From NCBI GenBank assembly GCA_964020085.1, contig OZ026604.1, positions 13,390,542 through 13,454,541 on the forward strand: 64,000 nucleotides of DNA, given 5' to 3'. A program made the position numbers and the translations under genes. Below are positions 42,847 to 51,929 of this stretch, in pieces (position 1 is the first letter of the stretch; each line of letters opens with the position of its first letter). The notes under the pieces were generated by a model. It saw only the letters and a program-made list of their open reading frames with translations, made no database searches and was not told the origin of the DNA. This stretch comes from Micromussa lordhowensis. Taxonomy: Eukaryota; Cnidaria; Anthozoa; Scleractinia; Lobophylliidae.

Positions 42847-43787
42847 ATTTACATCTCACCTTACAAATGATTTAAACATAACTTAATGATAAATTACAAA
42901 AAAAGAAGTCAAGATGCCCAAACTAAGATAAAACAATCGAAAAAATCACACAATAATTCAACCTTCGACAAATGCCAATGTTTTTATTACTTCCACACAA
43001 CAGCTATCAAAATATATCATGTAAACAAGCTCAATATTATTTTTCTACCAATATATGAAGTAAAAGAATTCTTTAATATAGCCTCGCTTACTGAGAACTG
43101 CCTGACCTGTCCACGCATACCGCACACCTACGCCACGACGACAATTTATCACGAAAAAGTTCATTGTGTTGTCTTTAATTTGAAAGAAAAGGTCGTTTAA
43201 TTAAGCTCAAGCCACAATTTCACGCAAATTCTATCAAGTAATCCAGAATTTCAGTAGCAGTTACCTGAAAAACATACCAATAAATGCGTCACAAAATACA
43301 CAACACTTTCTCCGTTTTTGAACCTAAAAGACCTTATTCTGTGACGCGATTTTCTCAGAAACAAAGCAAAATTAAAGTAAACAACAACATCAAGTGGTTA
43401 CCTTGAAGATTCACGCGTGGCTTGGTCGGGTTGAAATCGCCGTAAAACAAAAGATAAAGAAAACATTACAACTTGCAAATAAACAAAGCGTGAAAACGAT
43501 CCGTATGAACCTAAGTTGGACACGAATTCCTTATAATTTTCCTATACTTACGCCATTTCTTCACGTCACAAATTTCCACTATGTTGCGGCCATCTTGACC
43601 AAAGGATCAGCCAATCAGCGAACCGGAAACACCCCACGTGATCACTAGTTTCCAATCCAGTCGTTTTATAATCCATGGAAAAATAAAGGCACAGCGTTAG
43701 CATACAATATCCAGTTCACACCAACTGAACAATTAGTTAGTTGTTATGTTAGTTTCCTATCTTAAATGGTTCCTGTTATTGTTCCAG

Positions 43788-43859
43788 AATATTGTCGGAT
43801 AATCCAATAGAGACGATCGAACCAGAAGCATTCAGACTTGACGTTCGCCATTTATTTAT
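43788..43859 (+). CDS. LRR exon 13
   Basis: This 72-nt phase-2 exon lies between ATTGTTCCAG and GTAGGT. It encodes a canonical LRR, ILSDNPIETIEPEAFRLDV, then RHLFM. It lies just past the 4-kb TIR element and is the last regular LRR before the capsid-gene insertion. Confidence 0.83.
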
Positions 43860-44824
43860 GTAGGTTATTTCTTTAATGCACTTATATCAGTAGTATATCC
43901 TAGATGGCTAGACCACTTGGTTCGACATGAAGTGATAACAACTGAATTAATGAGCCATCAATCCAGAACTGTTTTAATGACATGCTGCCCTTGCAGGTTC
44001 AGGAGGCTTTCTTAAGATGTTGGTGAATTCAACAAGAATGATTACATTTAATAATGTTTTGTATTTTCAAACTTTCAATAAGAAGTTTACATTTAAATAA
44101 TCTAGTTAACCAAGGGACCAAACAAGAAGTACTGCAACATGAAAAAACAAGGATTTTAAACAAAAAAAAACATTAGTTGATAACCTTTATGAGAATAACA
44201 TGCTACCGTTCACTGCTTTATGAACGATCTTGTCTTTTTTTGCAAATATTGTCTGCGCTGTATGTCCCTTTATTTTGACAGATATTTGCTACGGACGAAG
44301 CTGAAAATACTGAACCTTGAATCGGTGGTCGGCCTTGGTGGCTTAGATTCTCAACTGTAATGTACCCAATATCTATTGACAGGAGGAGGCTTTTATGTAA
44401 CGTTTTGCACATGAAAACTACATATTATGTCAATAAAACCACAGTGCTTACGGCAGTTTTTAAAGAACATCATTTCAGCACAGGTCCATAACATTGAAAG
44501 ATGACGTCATATGACTTAAGAAGGACATCCATATTTTTGCACAGCCACCATCTTGGATGCGAGATTTTTGCGAGATGCATTCTTTAATACATAGAACTGA
44601 TGAAAATATCATACAAAGCTAAAGAAGTAAAAGTTATCGCAAGATAACTTCTTTTCCACCCCCTGGGCTTTCGTTCCGTTGGGCAAAGCGAAATAAACTT
44701 ACATTGAGTAGATAACCTTGCTCTACAAGATGACACAACTTTTGATGGTTATGAGGTAATATTACGTGAAATTACGTATTTGACCCGTCATCTAACGTAG
44801 ATCCTTGATATTAGGCATCCGTAC

Positions 44825-44855
<31 letters not shown>

Positions 44856-45067
44856 ATCTGTTGACCAGTTTCACGTGACCATATCATAGGCTCAAATTTA
44901 GAGCTAGTCGCGGTACTGCTTTTCGATTGGATTGCAGGCCCCACTTAAATAACTTCAAAAACTAACCATCCTTCCTTCAAAAGGTCTTGTTACAGTAAGA
45001 ATATTGAACGCAATGTTGTTCTGTTCCACAGTAGTATATATTTAGAATAGAATTTAATTATGGTTTG
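43860..45067. other. Intron left of the capsid cluster
   Basis: AT-rich with a short palindrome GTTATCGCAAGATAAC near 44,633. I found no inverted terminal repeat that would mark the left end of the virus-like element. Confidence 0.4.
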
Positions 45068-45232
45068 TAAATAAATCATTGGTTGAATTTAATCATGGCT
45101 TGTTTTCTGTTTAACCACGCGAGGTTCAAAGCGCGCCCAGGGAAAAACACAGGGTCAAAAAATATGCCCTTTTTGCCCAAAAAGCCCTCGAAATTATCGA
45201 TAAATGTCATGTCACAAACAGTTTTGGTCACC
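45068..45232 (+). promoter_or_regulatory. Leader module, copy 1
   Basis: It starts AAATAAATCATTGG, then ATCATGGCTTG, a GGGAAAAACACAGGGTC block, a CCC-rich stretch and TCACAAACAGTTTTGGTC. Copies 2 and 3 share these blocks in the same order. Position before genes and sharing between copies suggest a repeated promoter or leader; this is inference. Confidence 0.45.
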
Positions 45233-45387
45233 AATCAAACTAGCGCTGGTGTCAATCGAGGCTTCAGAGTTTTAAATAATACTCTATATACCTACACACA
45301 AGACAGAGATGTGTTTTCGTGTTTTTTATCCGAAACGGAAAGTTCTTGAGGATGCTGTTTCTGTCACCTCATTCGATATTTGAAGTT

Positions 45388-45605
45388 TTGTAAATAGAAT
45401 TGGTTGGTTGGTTAAATTTAATCATGGGTTGCTCTCTGTTTAGGCAAGCGCGCGACGTACACGCGGGATTTCCACGCGCGCCCAATGAAAAACACAGGGT
45501 CAAAAAAATATGCCCTTTCTGCCCGTTATGCCCGAAAAGCCCTCGAAATTACCGATAAATATCGAGTTGCAAATAGTTCTGTTCAGTTGGAATTCAGTTG
45601 AAACG
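45388..45605 (+). promoter_or_regulatory. Leader module, copy 2
   Basis: It carries TTGGTTGGTTGGTTAAATTT, ATCATGGGTTG, AAAAACACAGGGTCAAAA, a CCC-rich stretch and GCAAATAGTTCTGTTCAGTT in the same order as copies 1 and 3. It diverges most in the middle (GCGCGCGACGTACACGCGG). Confidence 0.45.
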
Positions 45606-45776
45606 TGAATTGGTAAATATTTTGTAAATAAATTCAGTTTGATATACTTACATGACTTGATCCTACCTCGACGCATGCCTATGGGAAAATACATCTTAAA
45701 CAGACCTTTTCTGACCATTCTACCTTCAAAGAAAAAAGATAAATAAAACAAAAAGTAAATAAAGGAATAAAATAAA

Positions 45777-46199
45777 TTAAAGGAATTTGGAAACTAGCAG
45801 AATCTCTCTGCTCTTCAAAAAGTCGTGGCAACATCTTGAAAATGGATAAGCTGAGTTTACTGCCATCCTGTCTCCATACTTAGGCTTCCACGAATAGTAT
45901 ATACATATTTCTCGACTCGGAAAGCCGTAGGGATCGTAACCGATGACCTTTCTTAGCCGGAAAACATATATATAATACTCGCCGTGACCATGTTTAAAAC
46001 CCCTTTCTATAATCTCATAATTGCCCTCCTCTTCCGAAACCCAAGTTTTCCTCGTCAGTAAGGCCAACGTTGCAGTTAAATTGAAGTTACTCTTAAATTT
46101 CGACGCGCGCTCTCCGTTGATTTCTACGTGGCGGAAATTTATGTGTTCGGCCTGTTCGTTGCTGGGAATCATATCGGAGGTTTCAAATGCAATTGCCAT
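45777..46199 (-). CDS. Orphan ORF at the left of the capsid cluster
   Basis: The chosen ATG is at 46,199 and gives 140 residues starting MAIAFETSDMIPSNEQ. The frame is open upstream without a convincing start. No membrane span and no recognised fold. It contains YEIIERGFKHGHGEYYIYVF and several aromatic residues, and looks like a compact globular protein. It is transcribed away from the LRR-transmembrane ORF across a roughly 200-bp divergent spacer. Possibly an accessory gene of the element; function unknown. Confidence 0.5.
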   Translation of the reverse strand: MAIAFETSDMIPSNEQAEHINFRHVEINGERASKFKSNFNLTATLALLTRKTWVSEEEGNYEIIERGFKHGHGEYYIYVFRLRKVIGYDPYGFPSREICIYYSWKPKYGDRMAVNSAYPFSRCCHDFLKSREILLVSKFL

Positions 46200-46397
46200 T
46201 TTGAAGAGTAAGCGGAGAGACTGAAATAACCGATTCATAAACAGATACACGCGGTGGAAAGTGGCGGTGTGTGGAAAGAAGGTAATGTGAAAGGAACTAA
46301 TAAACTATGACCCGACCTCGACACCGCTTGTTCAATATTCCTAGGGGATCATTACTATTTTTTTAATTATCTACTCCATGATGCGTTCTCAAATTTC

Positions 46398-47069
46398 GTG
46401 TTTTCCACGTGGACAGTTCTCAAGCTTCGCGAAGCAAGATGGTGTTATTCCGAAGTGTTCTTCTTTCTATTTTGTGTCTTGGTTTTAATTCCCAACAAAG
46501 GTGTTGCTTCTTCATGTATTGGGAACAAATGTGATTGTGTGGAGCAGATAAATCTCATCGATTGTTCCAGAGTTGGTTTGAAGTTGATTCCTCGAACAAA
46601 GAAAAGAATGGTCAATTACACGACGCTCTCTTTGAGGGATAATCTGTTATTGAAAGTGAATTTTACTTGGATAATGGAACAATTCCCCGATTTAAAAACA
46701 GTGGATCTAAGGAACAATCCGATTTATTGCGAGGGGATCAACACCACTGGACCTTTGAAAGTCATAACCAATTGCAAGACATCAAAACCTACAACACATC
46801 ACAGGATAACCGCGAAGATCATTTCTTCAACAACTCAATCGATGCTCGTCCACAACCTCACGCAGTCATTTCATATTAACTCGACCACTTCAGACTTTAC
46901 AGACTACGAACTTCCTTCTACTGTGTGTTTGACTACTTTGACAGCGAGTATCATTTTAATTCCTTTTGTTATTCTTTGTCTAAGGGTTGTAATAAAATGT
47001 TTAGTCACGAGGCGGACAAGACAACGAAATGTAATGGGACATTCCTTTGAAATGATTCCTTTAATTTAG
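46398..47069 (+). CDS. LRR-transmembrane protein encoded within the capsid cluster
   Basis: An intronless frame of about 220 residues with a type I membrane layout. A hydrophobic leader (FFFLFCVLVLI) is followed by a Cys-rich cap (CIGNKCDCVEQINLIDC). Then comes one LRR block (LSLRDNLLLKVNF, LKTVDLRNNPIYC), a Ser/Thr/Asn-rich stalk with several N-x-S/T sites, one membrane span (LTASIILIPFVILCLRVVI) and a basic tail. The frame lacks an ATG before the leader. An ATG at 46,439 in the next frame encodes its own signal-like leader (MVLFRSVLLSILCLG), so a one-base change near 46,490 is likely. This is not a known Maverick core gene. It resembles truncated metazoan LRR receptors and is probably captured. 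A host exon is less likely because it has its own leader and no splice sites. Confidence 0.6.
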   Translation: MFSTWTVLKLREARWCYSEVFFFLFCVLVLIPNKGVASSCIGNKCDCVEQINLIDCSRVGLKLIPRTKKRMVNYTTLSLRDNLLLKVNFTWIMEQFPDLKTVDLRNNPIYCEGINTTGPLKVITNCKTSKPTTHHRITAKIISSTTQSMLVHNLTQSFHINSTTSDFTDYELPSTVCLTTLTASIILIPFVILCLRVVIKCLVTRRTRQRNVMGHSFEMIPLI

Positions 47070-47145
47070 AAACCTCCAGTGATGAATCAGATGAGCAAGT
47101 TATCTTTGACGTTACCGCGTTGTAAGGACTCTGAACATTTTCTTC

Positions 47146-47345
47146 GTTTGTTTGTATATAGCTTTCCCAAACAGTTGTAAAATAGATTTCGTTTCGTTAA
47201 AAGTTGTAAATATATCATTGGTTGAATGCTACTGGATCTAAGTTTTGTTTGTATATAGTTTTCCCAAACAGTTGTAAAATAGATTTCGGTTTTTTTTTTA
47301 TTTCGCCTTCGTTTCGTTAAAAGTTGAAAATAAATCATTGGCAGA
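47146..47345 (+). repeat. Tandem duplication of about 95-100 bp
   Basis: The block TTTGTTTGTATATAG..TTTCCCAAACAGTTGTAAA..TTTCGTTAAAAGTTG occurs twice (from about 47,146 and from about 47,245). Each copy ends in the ATCATTGG motif that opens a leader module. It lies directly upstream of leader copy 3. Confidence 0.6.
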
Positions 47346-47505
47346 ATTGAATCATGGCTTGTTGTCTGTCTAACCACGCGCGCGTGTTCCACGCTCGCTC
47401 GGGGAAAAACACAGGGTCAAAATGTGGCCCTCTAGGCCCTTGTGACCCCCTTGGCCCGATAAATTTCGTATCGCAAATAGTTTTGTTCAGTTGGAATTCA
47501 ACTTT
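47321..47505 (+). promoter_or_regulatory. Leader module, copy 3
   Basis: The same order of blocks as copies 1 and 2: AAATAAATCATTGG, AATCATGGCTTGTTGTCTG, GGGAAAAACACAGGGTC, a CCC-rich stretch, GCAAATAGTTTTGTTCAGTT. It lies immediately upstream of the zinc-finger ATG at 47,518, which supports a promoter or leader role. Confidence 0.5.
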
Positions 47506-47517
47506 CACAGAGATAAC

Positions 47518-47718
47518 ATGGTGCGGCGAACTTGTAAACATTGTCCGATACCAGGTTGTGGGTCAAAATATTTAGTCCGGTTAGCAAATCATTTAACTCA
47601 AGTACACGACTTAACAGAGTTAGAACGAAAATACTGGTTACAATTTGCAAAACTACAAAATACCAATGCGATTCGTGTGTATGACAAAGAGACTGATCCC
47701 AAAACCATTTTTCTATAA
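47518..47718 (+). CDS. Small C2H2 zinc-finger protein
   Basis: The ATG at 47,518 (MVRRTCKHCP) starts a 66-residue protein with a single finger, CPIPGC-x10-H-x4-H, followed by a charged tail (ELERKYWLQFAKL). The size suggests a DNA-binding or regulatory accessory protein. It lies just upstream of the packaging ATPase on the same strand. Confidence 0.6.
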   Translation: MVRRTCKHCPIPGCGSKYLVRLANHLTQVHDLTELERKYWLQFAKLQNTNAIRVYDKETDPKTIFL

Positions 47719-47743
47719 ATCTGCGAGCGTGCTGTTCAATTAG

Positions 47744-48415
47744 TCAGTTGTAAGCATTGACCCGAGATGGAAACATCCTTTTCCTGCTCTTGTGGCAGGA
47801 CCGACCTGCTGTGGGAAGAGTCAGTTTGTCAAACGTTTACTAGAAACCGGTGAAGACATGATCGACGGCGCTCCTGAAAATATCATTTGGTGTTATGGTA
47901 TTTACCAGCCTGCTTACGACGAGATGCTGAGAAGTATCCCAAACATGTCGTTTGTCGAAGGCGTCCCTGGTAATTTAGTATCCATGATTAATCCTTCTAT
48001 AAGAAATCTCGTAGTCATTGACGATTTGATGAACGAATTGAGTAAGGACCAGAGAATAACCAGTTTGTTAGGGTTAGGGTTAGTGTTTGCTAAAGGCTGC
48101 CATCACCGTAACTTGAGTGTTATCTTTATTTTGCAAAATATTTTTCACCGCGGAAAAGAGTTGAGAGACATGAGCTTAAATTGTCACTACTTGGTACTGT
48201 TCAAGTCTCCCAGAGATAGCAGTCAGGTCAATCATTTAGCCAAGCAAATGTTTCCCGGCCATGTGAAATATATGCAGGAAGCTTTTCAAGATGCCACAAA
48301 ACGGCCTTACGGTTATTTATTATGTGATCTCAAACCGGAAACACCGAGCGACTTCCGGTTACGTAGCAACATTTTCCCCGGGGAGACGCAATGCGCCTAT
48401 GTCAGAAAAGCATAA
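47744..48415 (+). CDS. Packaging ATPase (FtsK/A32-like), start unclear
   Basis: Walker A is GPTCCGKS near 47,800. A Walker B-like block is LVVIDDLMNEL near 48,020. Downstream HRNLSVIFILQNIFH carries a polar motif with the sensor Gln/Asn typical of genome-packaging ATPases of Maverick/adintovirus and related capsid-bearing elements, which load DNA into procapsids. About 220 residues fits the family. The conserved N-terminal segment (WKHPFPALV) is open back to a TAG at 47,741-47,743 but contains no ATG. The start may be non-AUG, supplied by a spliced exon, or lost. Confidence 0.85.
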   Translation, partial: SVVSIDPRWKHPFPALVAGPTCCGKSQFVKRLLETGEDMIDGAPENIIWCYGIYQPAYDEMLRSIPNMSFVEGVPGNLVSMINPSIRNLVVIDDLMNELSKDQRITSLLGLGLVFAKGCHHRNLSVIFILQNIFHRGKELRDMSLNCHYLVLFKSPRDSSQVNHLAKQMFPGHVKYMQEAFQDATKRPYGYLLCDLKPETPSDFRLRSNIFPGETQCAYVRKA

Positions 48416-48451
48416 AAAGGAGTAAACCACAGAGAAATAGATCAGTTTAGC

Positions 48452-48778
48452 ATGGCCCAGCGACTGAGAAAGAACCACGATTTTCTCAAGCTCCTAGTAA
48501 AGTGTACGCCCGCTCAGCGTAAAGCCATTTTGAAAGTCGCTGACGACGCTTTAGTAGGAACCATTTGTGAGTGTATTTTAAACGTTCTTAAAGAAACAGT
48601 GCCTGTCAGTAAACCGGCGAAAAGAAAACTTCTAGCTCACAAGAAATCGCTGATTGCTCTCGCTGAGAAAAGCACACCGATAGAAAGGAAGAAAAAAATC
48701 TTAGTGCAACACGGAGGTAACTTTTTAAGTGTTTTATTACCACCTGTGCCTCGTGTACTGAGTTCGATTCTTGTCTAA
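48452..48778 (+). CDS. Small basic structural-type protein
   Basis: An ATG-initiated 108-residue protein (MAQRLRKNHDFLKLL) rich in Lys/Arg and Leu. It contains CTPAQRKAILKVADDALVG and a hydrophobic C-terminal segment (GGNFLSVLLPPVPRVLSSIL). It lies between the ATPase and the next gene, whose ATG is one base after this stop. I recognise it only as a recurrent companion gene of Maverick/adintovirus-like clusters. A core or minor capsid role is an inference from its basic charge. Confidence 0.6.
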   Translation: MAQRLRKNHDFLKLLVKCTPAQRKAILKVADDALVGTICECILNVLKETVPVSKPAKRKLLAHKKSLIALAEKSTPIERKKKILVQHGGNFLSVLLPPVPRVLSSILV

Positions 48779-48779
48779 A

Positions 48780-49559
48780 ATGAATTATACCAGGCGCATG
48801 ATTCTCGTCCCAAAAAATACACTGGAACGATTACAACAACGTCAACAAATATTAACACCACCCGTGACACAAACTCTGAAAAACTTGGACAGTGAAATGA
48901 GCGATATTTTATCCAGCAAGCAACTGGACGATGAAGCAAAGGCAACACTTTATAATCAAGTGCTGCAGCGTTACCTGACTTATTATGATCCGCGAAAAGG
49001 GCAACCCCTCCACGTGAAGCTAACAACTCCCAAACCTGTGGAAACACCCAAACCAGACGTAGTGAGAAGCGAAGAAACTAGTAAAGAATCCACCGCGCAG
49101 GCAGAAACGGCTTCAGCAGTCGAGCAAGATGTCATAAAGAGTGTACCCAAATTATACAAGACCGGAGCAAGACAACTATTAGACAAAATCAAGGAAAATC
49201 GAGATGTGTTACACTGGAATGATAAAGGAGAATTGATGTACGAAAACAAGCCGATTTCCGGGTCTCACATGGTGGATTTGGTGAATGATACCCTGCGTCA
49301 CCGTAAAGGATTTGAACCCGTGGGATGGTTAGTGTTTGCAAGAGGTCTGGCACGAATGAATGTACCAGAAAATATTGTGCGCAACTCCCAGAGGCAAAGT
49401 GCCATCCAGGAATTCAAAGCAAGAGTGAGAGAAGAGACACCTGAGAGCCCCACACGTTGGTTACCTACACCGCCCACTACAAGCTCTGGCCCCGTGAAAA
49501 AACAGAGGCGAAGAGTTGATAGTCCGCGCCCCCAACCTGTTCGTTGGTTACGTTTATAA
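48780..49559 (+). CDS. Unknown element protein
   Basis: The ATG at 48,780 (MNYTRRMILVPKN) overlaps or abuts the previous stop, as in compact viral gene arrays. It has 259 residues. The N-terminal helical region is rich in Gln/Leu, the middle is Pro/Glu/Ser/Thr-rich and probably disordered, and a conserved-looking block follows (LLDKIKENRDVLHWNDKGEL, later FEPVGWLVFARGLARM). The C-terminus is Arg/Pro-rich (KKQRRRVDSPRP). No enzyme motif. A virion-associated or assembly role is possible. Confidence 0.6.
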   Translation: MNYTRRMILVPKNTLERLQQRQQILTPPVTQTLKNLDSEMSDILSSKQLDDEAKATLYNQVLQRYLTYYDPRKGQPLHVKLTTPKPVETPKPDVVRSEETSKESTAQAETASAVEQDVIKSVPKLYKTGARQLLDKIKENRDVLHWNDKGELMYENKPISGSHMVDLVNDTLRHRKGFEPVGWLVFARGLARMNVPENIVRNSQRQSAIQEFKARVREETPESPTRWLPTPPTTSSGPVKKQRRRVDSPRPQPVRWLRL

Positions 49560-49636
49560 ATAACCACAACAGACATTTTTATTGTTGTCAAACACATCTT
49601 TATTTTAATCACGCAATAAAATACGTTTAAACTAGA
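49560..49636. terminator. Convergent 3' ends with poly(A) signals on both strands
   Basis: AATAAA motifs for the plus genes (49,615-49,620) and for the minus genes (read from TTTATT at 49,577-49,582 and 49,600-49,605) lie in a 77-bp gap between the two gene arrays. They would end the opposing transcription units. Confidence 0.6.
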
Positions 49637-50164
49637 TTACATGGTGTGTTTATTGTGTTGTGCTATTGATCTTTGTTTCTTTACATCAGTGCGATATTTC
49701 GGGAGACTAAAACGAAAGCGTTTTTCAATAAAACGTTTTACAAGAAAATCATTTCTACTTTTATTGCTAGAAAAACGATGTACAATAGTGCTCATGCTAA
49801 CTTGGCGAGAACGAAATAAGGCAAAATACAGACAGTAATGTCTACAGACTTTTGAATCAGTGCTTTGCAAAGTCTTTGAGTTAAACTTCCAGCCATTAGA
49901 ATTATTATTCAAAAACGAAGAAAATGTTCCAGTGTAATTGCTTGGGGGTAATCCATAAGAGTCGAAAAATTCTCCCTCTCTTTCCTTGGTAAAATAAAAC
50001 GCAACCCAGTGAGTTCCAGGCTTGTCACTAGTATCCACATTGGCAATGAACAGGGCTGGGTAAGCCGAAACCCTTGCAGGTAGTTTATCCGAAGAATACA
50101 CTCCTTGAAACACACCGCGCGTATATCTATCCTTTCTCAAGATAATCGTCAGTTGTATGGTCAT
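49637..50164 (-). CDS. Adenain-like cysteine protease
   Basis: The ATG at 50,164 follows the capsid stop by one base and gives about 175 residues. The catalytic layout of adenovirus-type (C5) proteases is visible: GTHWVAFYF with the His, EFFDSYGLPP with the Asp region, and SKVCRHYCLYFALF with the Cys. Such proteases mature capsids in Maverick/adintovirus elements. The frame is intact, with an Arg/Lys-rich C-terminus. Confidence 0.85.
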   Translation of the reverse strand: MTIQLTIILRKDRYTRGVFQGVYSSDKLPARVSAYPALFIANVDTSDKPGTHWVAFYFTKEREGEFFDSYGLPPSNYTGTFSSFLNNNSNGWKFNSKTLQSTDSKVCRHYCLYFALFRSRQVSMSTIVHRFSSNKSRNDFLVKRFIEKRFRFSLPKYRTDVKKQRSIAQHNKHTM

Positions 50165-50165
50165 G

Positions 50166-51479
50166 TTAGTTTGTGTCATCGTACAAAACGTTCCGACTCG
50201 CGTCAATCTCAATCACGTTTTGAAATTCCGCGTAGATGATGAGGTTGACTGTATTGGCGAGTGGCTGAGCAAAATGAAGTTCTACTCGTAGGTTGCCTTG
50301 CTTTATAAGCTCAAAATGGTCTCCCGGGCAGTGATCTGGGGACAAGTCAAAACAGAAAGCTGTGTAGCCAGAGCCGTAATCACTTCTATTTATCTGATTT
50401 CCCATATCCTGGGAAAGCTTTCCGGTGCCGGAAAAAAGACTTTGAAATCCAGCTATAAAATTTTGACCCCCAGCATCGTCAAATTTAAGAAACAGGGGTT
50501 TTCTCGGTATCTGTTCCCCGTCCACGTACACGCCCACTTGCATTAAGTTATGGTGTTTGAAGTTAAATGGGTTGGAGGCATATGTCCCGTTATAAGGTTC
50601 TGTATCCACCAGTACTAAGACTAGGCGCTTTGGGATATGACCCAGGAAAAGGTTATCCGGCGTAAAACTACTGAAGCCGTTTGGGATAGAGAGAACTAGG
50701 GTACTTGGCAGTCGCTTGCTTTAGTGCAGCCGCGTGCCCCAAAGCAATAGAAGGGATCACTTTCACTTTTCGAACGTATAGAATTGCTTCTGTAATAACC
50801 ACCTTGTGATTAGCTCCGCCAGCTGATGAAACTAGGCAAAAAGAATTTTTGGCTCCATTGAGCTTTAGCCTTAAATTAACTCCGTTTAAAATTAAACGGT
50901 CTTGGAAGAAAATATCGCTGTGGATAGGGCCTATCATATCCACCGTCTGACTTTGTTTTGTAAATGCATAGCGAGCTTTTAAACCCATATTAGCATCATC
51001 ATCGTCGACCATAGGATTGACGGCTTCCATCTTCCCTGGAGTGTCTTTGTAAAACAACGACATTGTTAGTTGACTCGATTTTGCATCTTCTCCGTAGTTC
51101 AGCAATGTTTCAATCATTGCACGATATGGATAAGTATTAGTCGACGGGGAAATAAGCCGCTCGTTCAAAGAAACATCCACTTGCGAAAACGTGCGTGTAA
51201 AAAAAGATTCACGGGTCCCACTTGCTCGTTCGGGTCTAAAGCAGTACCGTTCGCTTTGGTGATCTTGGCTTTAAGAAACAGCAGGGTTCTTGCCAAATCT
51301 AGATATTCTTCTCCAGACCCAGAAACGTTAAATTCTATAGGACCGCTGTCGGTGATGCTACTGAGCGGATGATACTCAATCCATTGTCCCTTGGTGATAG
51401 ATGTTTGTGTAGCTGGAATTGTAAAGAGATCTAGTTCCGATTTCATACATTCTTGAGACTCGTGATGAACAAAGGCCAT
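50166..51479 (-). pseudogene. Major capsid protein (double jelly-roll, hexon-like), frame broken twice
   Basis: It starts at ATG 51,479 (MAFVHHESQECMKSELDLF) and spans about 437 codons. The N-terminal jelly-roll part (IEFNVSGSGEEYLDL) and the C-terminal part (NPFNFKHHNL, FQNVIEID) are typical of Maverick/adintovirus capsids. The frame changes near 51,170-51,195, next to T-runs, and again near 50,690-50,710. All three pieces are collinear and otherwise well kept. Either the gene died recently or these are base-call indels. Confidence 0.85.
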
Positions 51480-51480
51480 T

Positions 51481-51924
51481 TTACTTTAAGAAGGAAAATT
51501 TGTCTTCGGGTTTCTTTTGCTGCGGAGATGCTTTCACTCTCTTGCCTGGAGGCGAACTGTTTTTTGTTCCGGGCGTTTTTCTTTTTATAGCTTTTCGACC
51601 TCCACCTGACTGGGAAGAATTTTGGGAAGGTAGGCCCAGAGCTTGTTTAGTGCGCTTTTTTGTTGCTGTTTTAACATTTTCTCCAGCTAACACATCTTGT
51701 GCAACTTGGACACCTGTTTGAAGAGCTCTTTTACCAAGCATTCTAGCGCCTTGCTGTAAATGAGGCATCGCCCAACGGAAAAGACCTTTAAATATGGAAC
51801 CTAAGCCATATCCTCGCTGAAATCGAGCTCCGTGAAAAGCCGGTAAACTACCTCCTTTTTGCTTGGCTTGGTTTAAATAGTATTCTTCGTACAATTTGTG
51901 ATTTGGAGTATAAAGTTTCTTCAT
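51481..51924 (-). CDS. pX-like basic core/minor capsid protein
   Basis: It has 147 residues, ATG at 51,924. A Gly-rich segment GYGLGSIFKGLFRWAMPHL is followed by GARMLGKRALQTG, as in the adenovirus pX-related proteins of adintoviruses. The C-terminus is highly basic (KRKTPGTKNSSPPGKRVK), which suggests DNA binding in the virion. The frame is intact and ends 1 bp before the capsid start. Confidence 0.75.
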   Translation of the reverse strand: MKKLYTPNHKLYEEYYLNQAKQKGGSLPAFHGARFQRGYGLGSIFKGLFRWAMPHLQQGARMLGKRALQTGVQVAQDVLAGENVKTATKKRTKQALGLPSQNSSQSGGGRKAIKRKTPGTKNSSPPGKRVKASPQQKKPEDKFSFLK

Positions 51925-51929
51925 CGCGT

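Larger units (their letters stand above)
39728..43684. mobile_element. Putative 4-kb element with terminal inverted repeats
   Basis: The ends share inverted repeats. The left end carries GACTGGATTGGAAACT near 39,750 and AGTGGAAATTTGTGACGT near 39,787. The right end, reverse-complemented, has the same two motifs in the same order (43,561-43,665). The arms are about 100-130 bp with internal differences. No clear target duplication or transposase was found. Inside are a MITE-like foldback at 41,292-41,480, a larger palindrome at 42,425-42,580, and another foldback at 42,566-42,846. Confidence 0.5.

Noticed and set aside
48068..48084. Telomere-like GGGTTAGGGTTAG in the packaging ATPase
   Set aside because: Only about 2.5 units, and it lies in the well-conserved coding frame (LLGLGLVF), so it is coincidental.
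48775..49612. Antisense frames opposite the unknown element protein
   Set aside because: Shadow frames of a clear plus-strand gene in a compact array.
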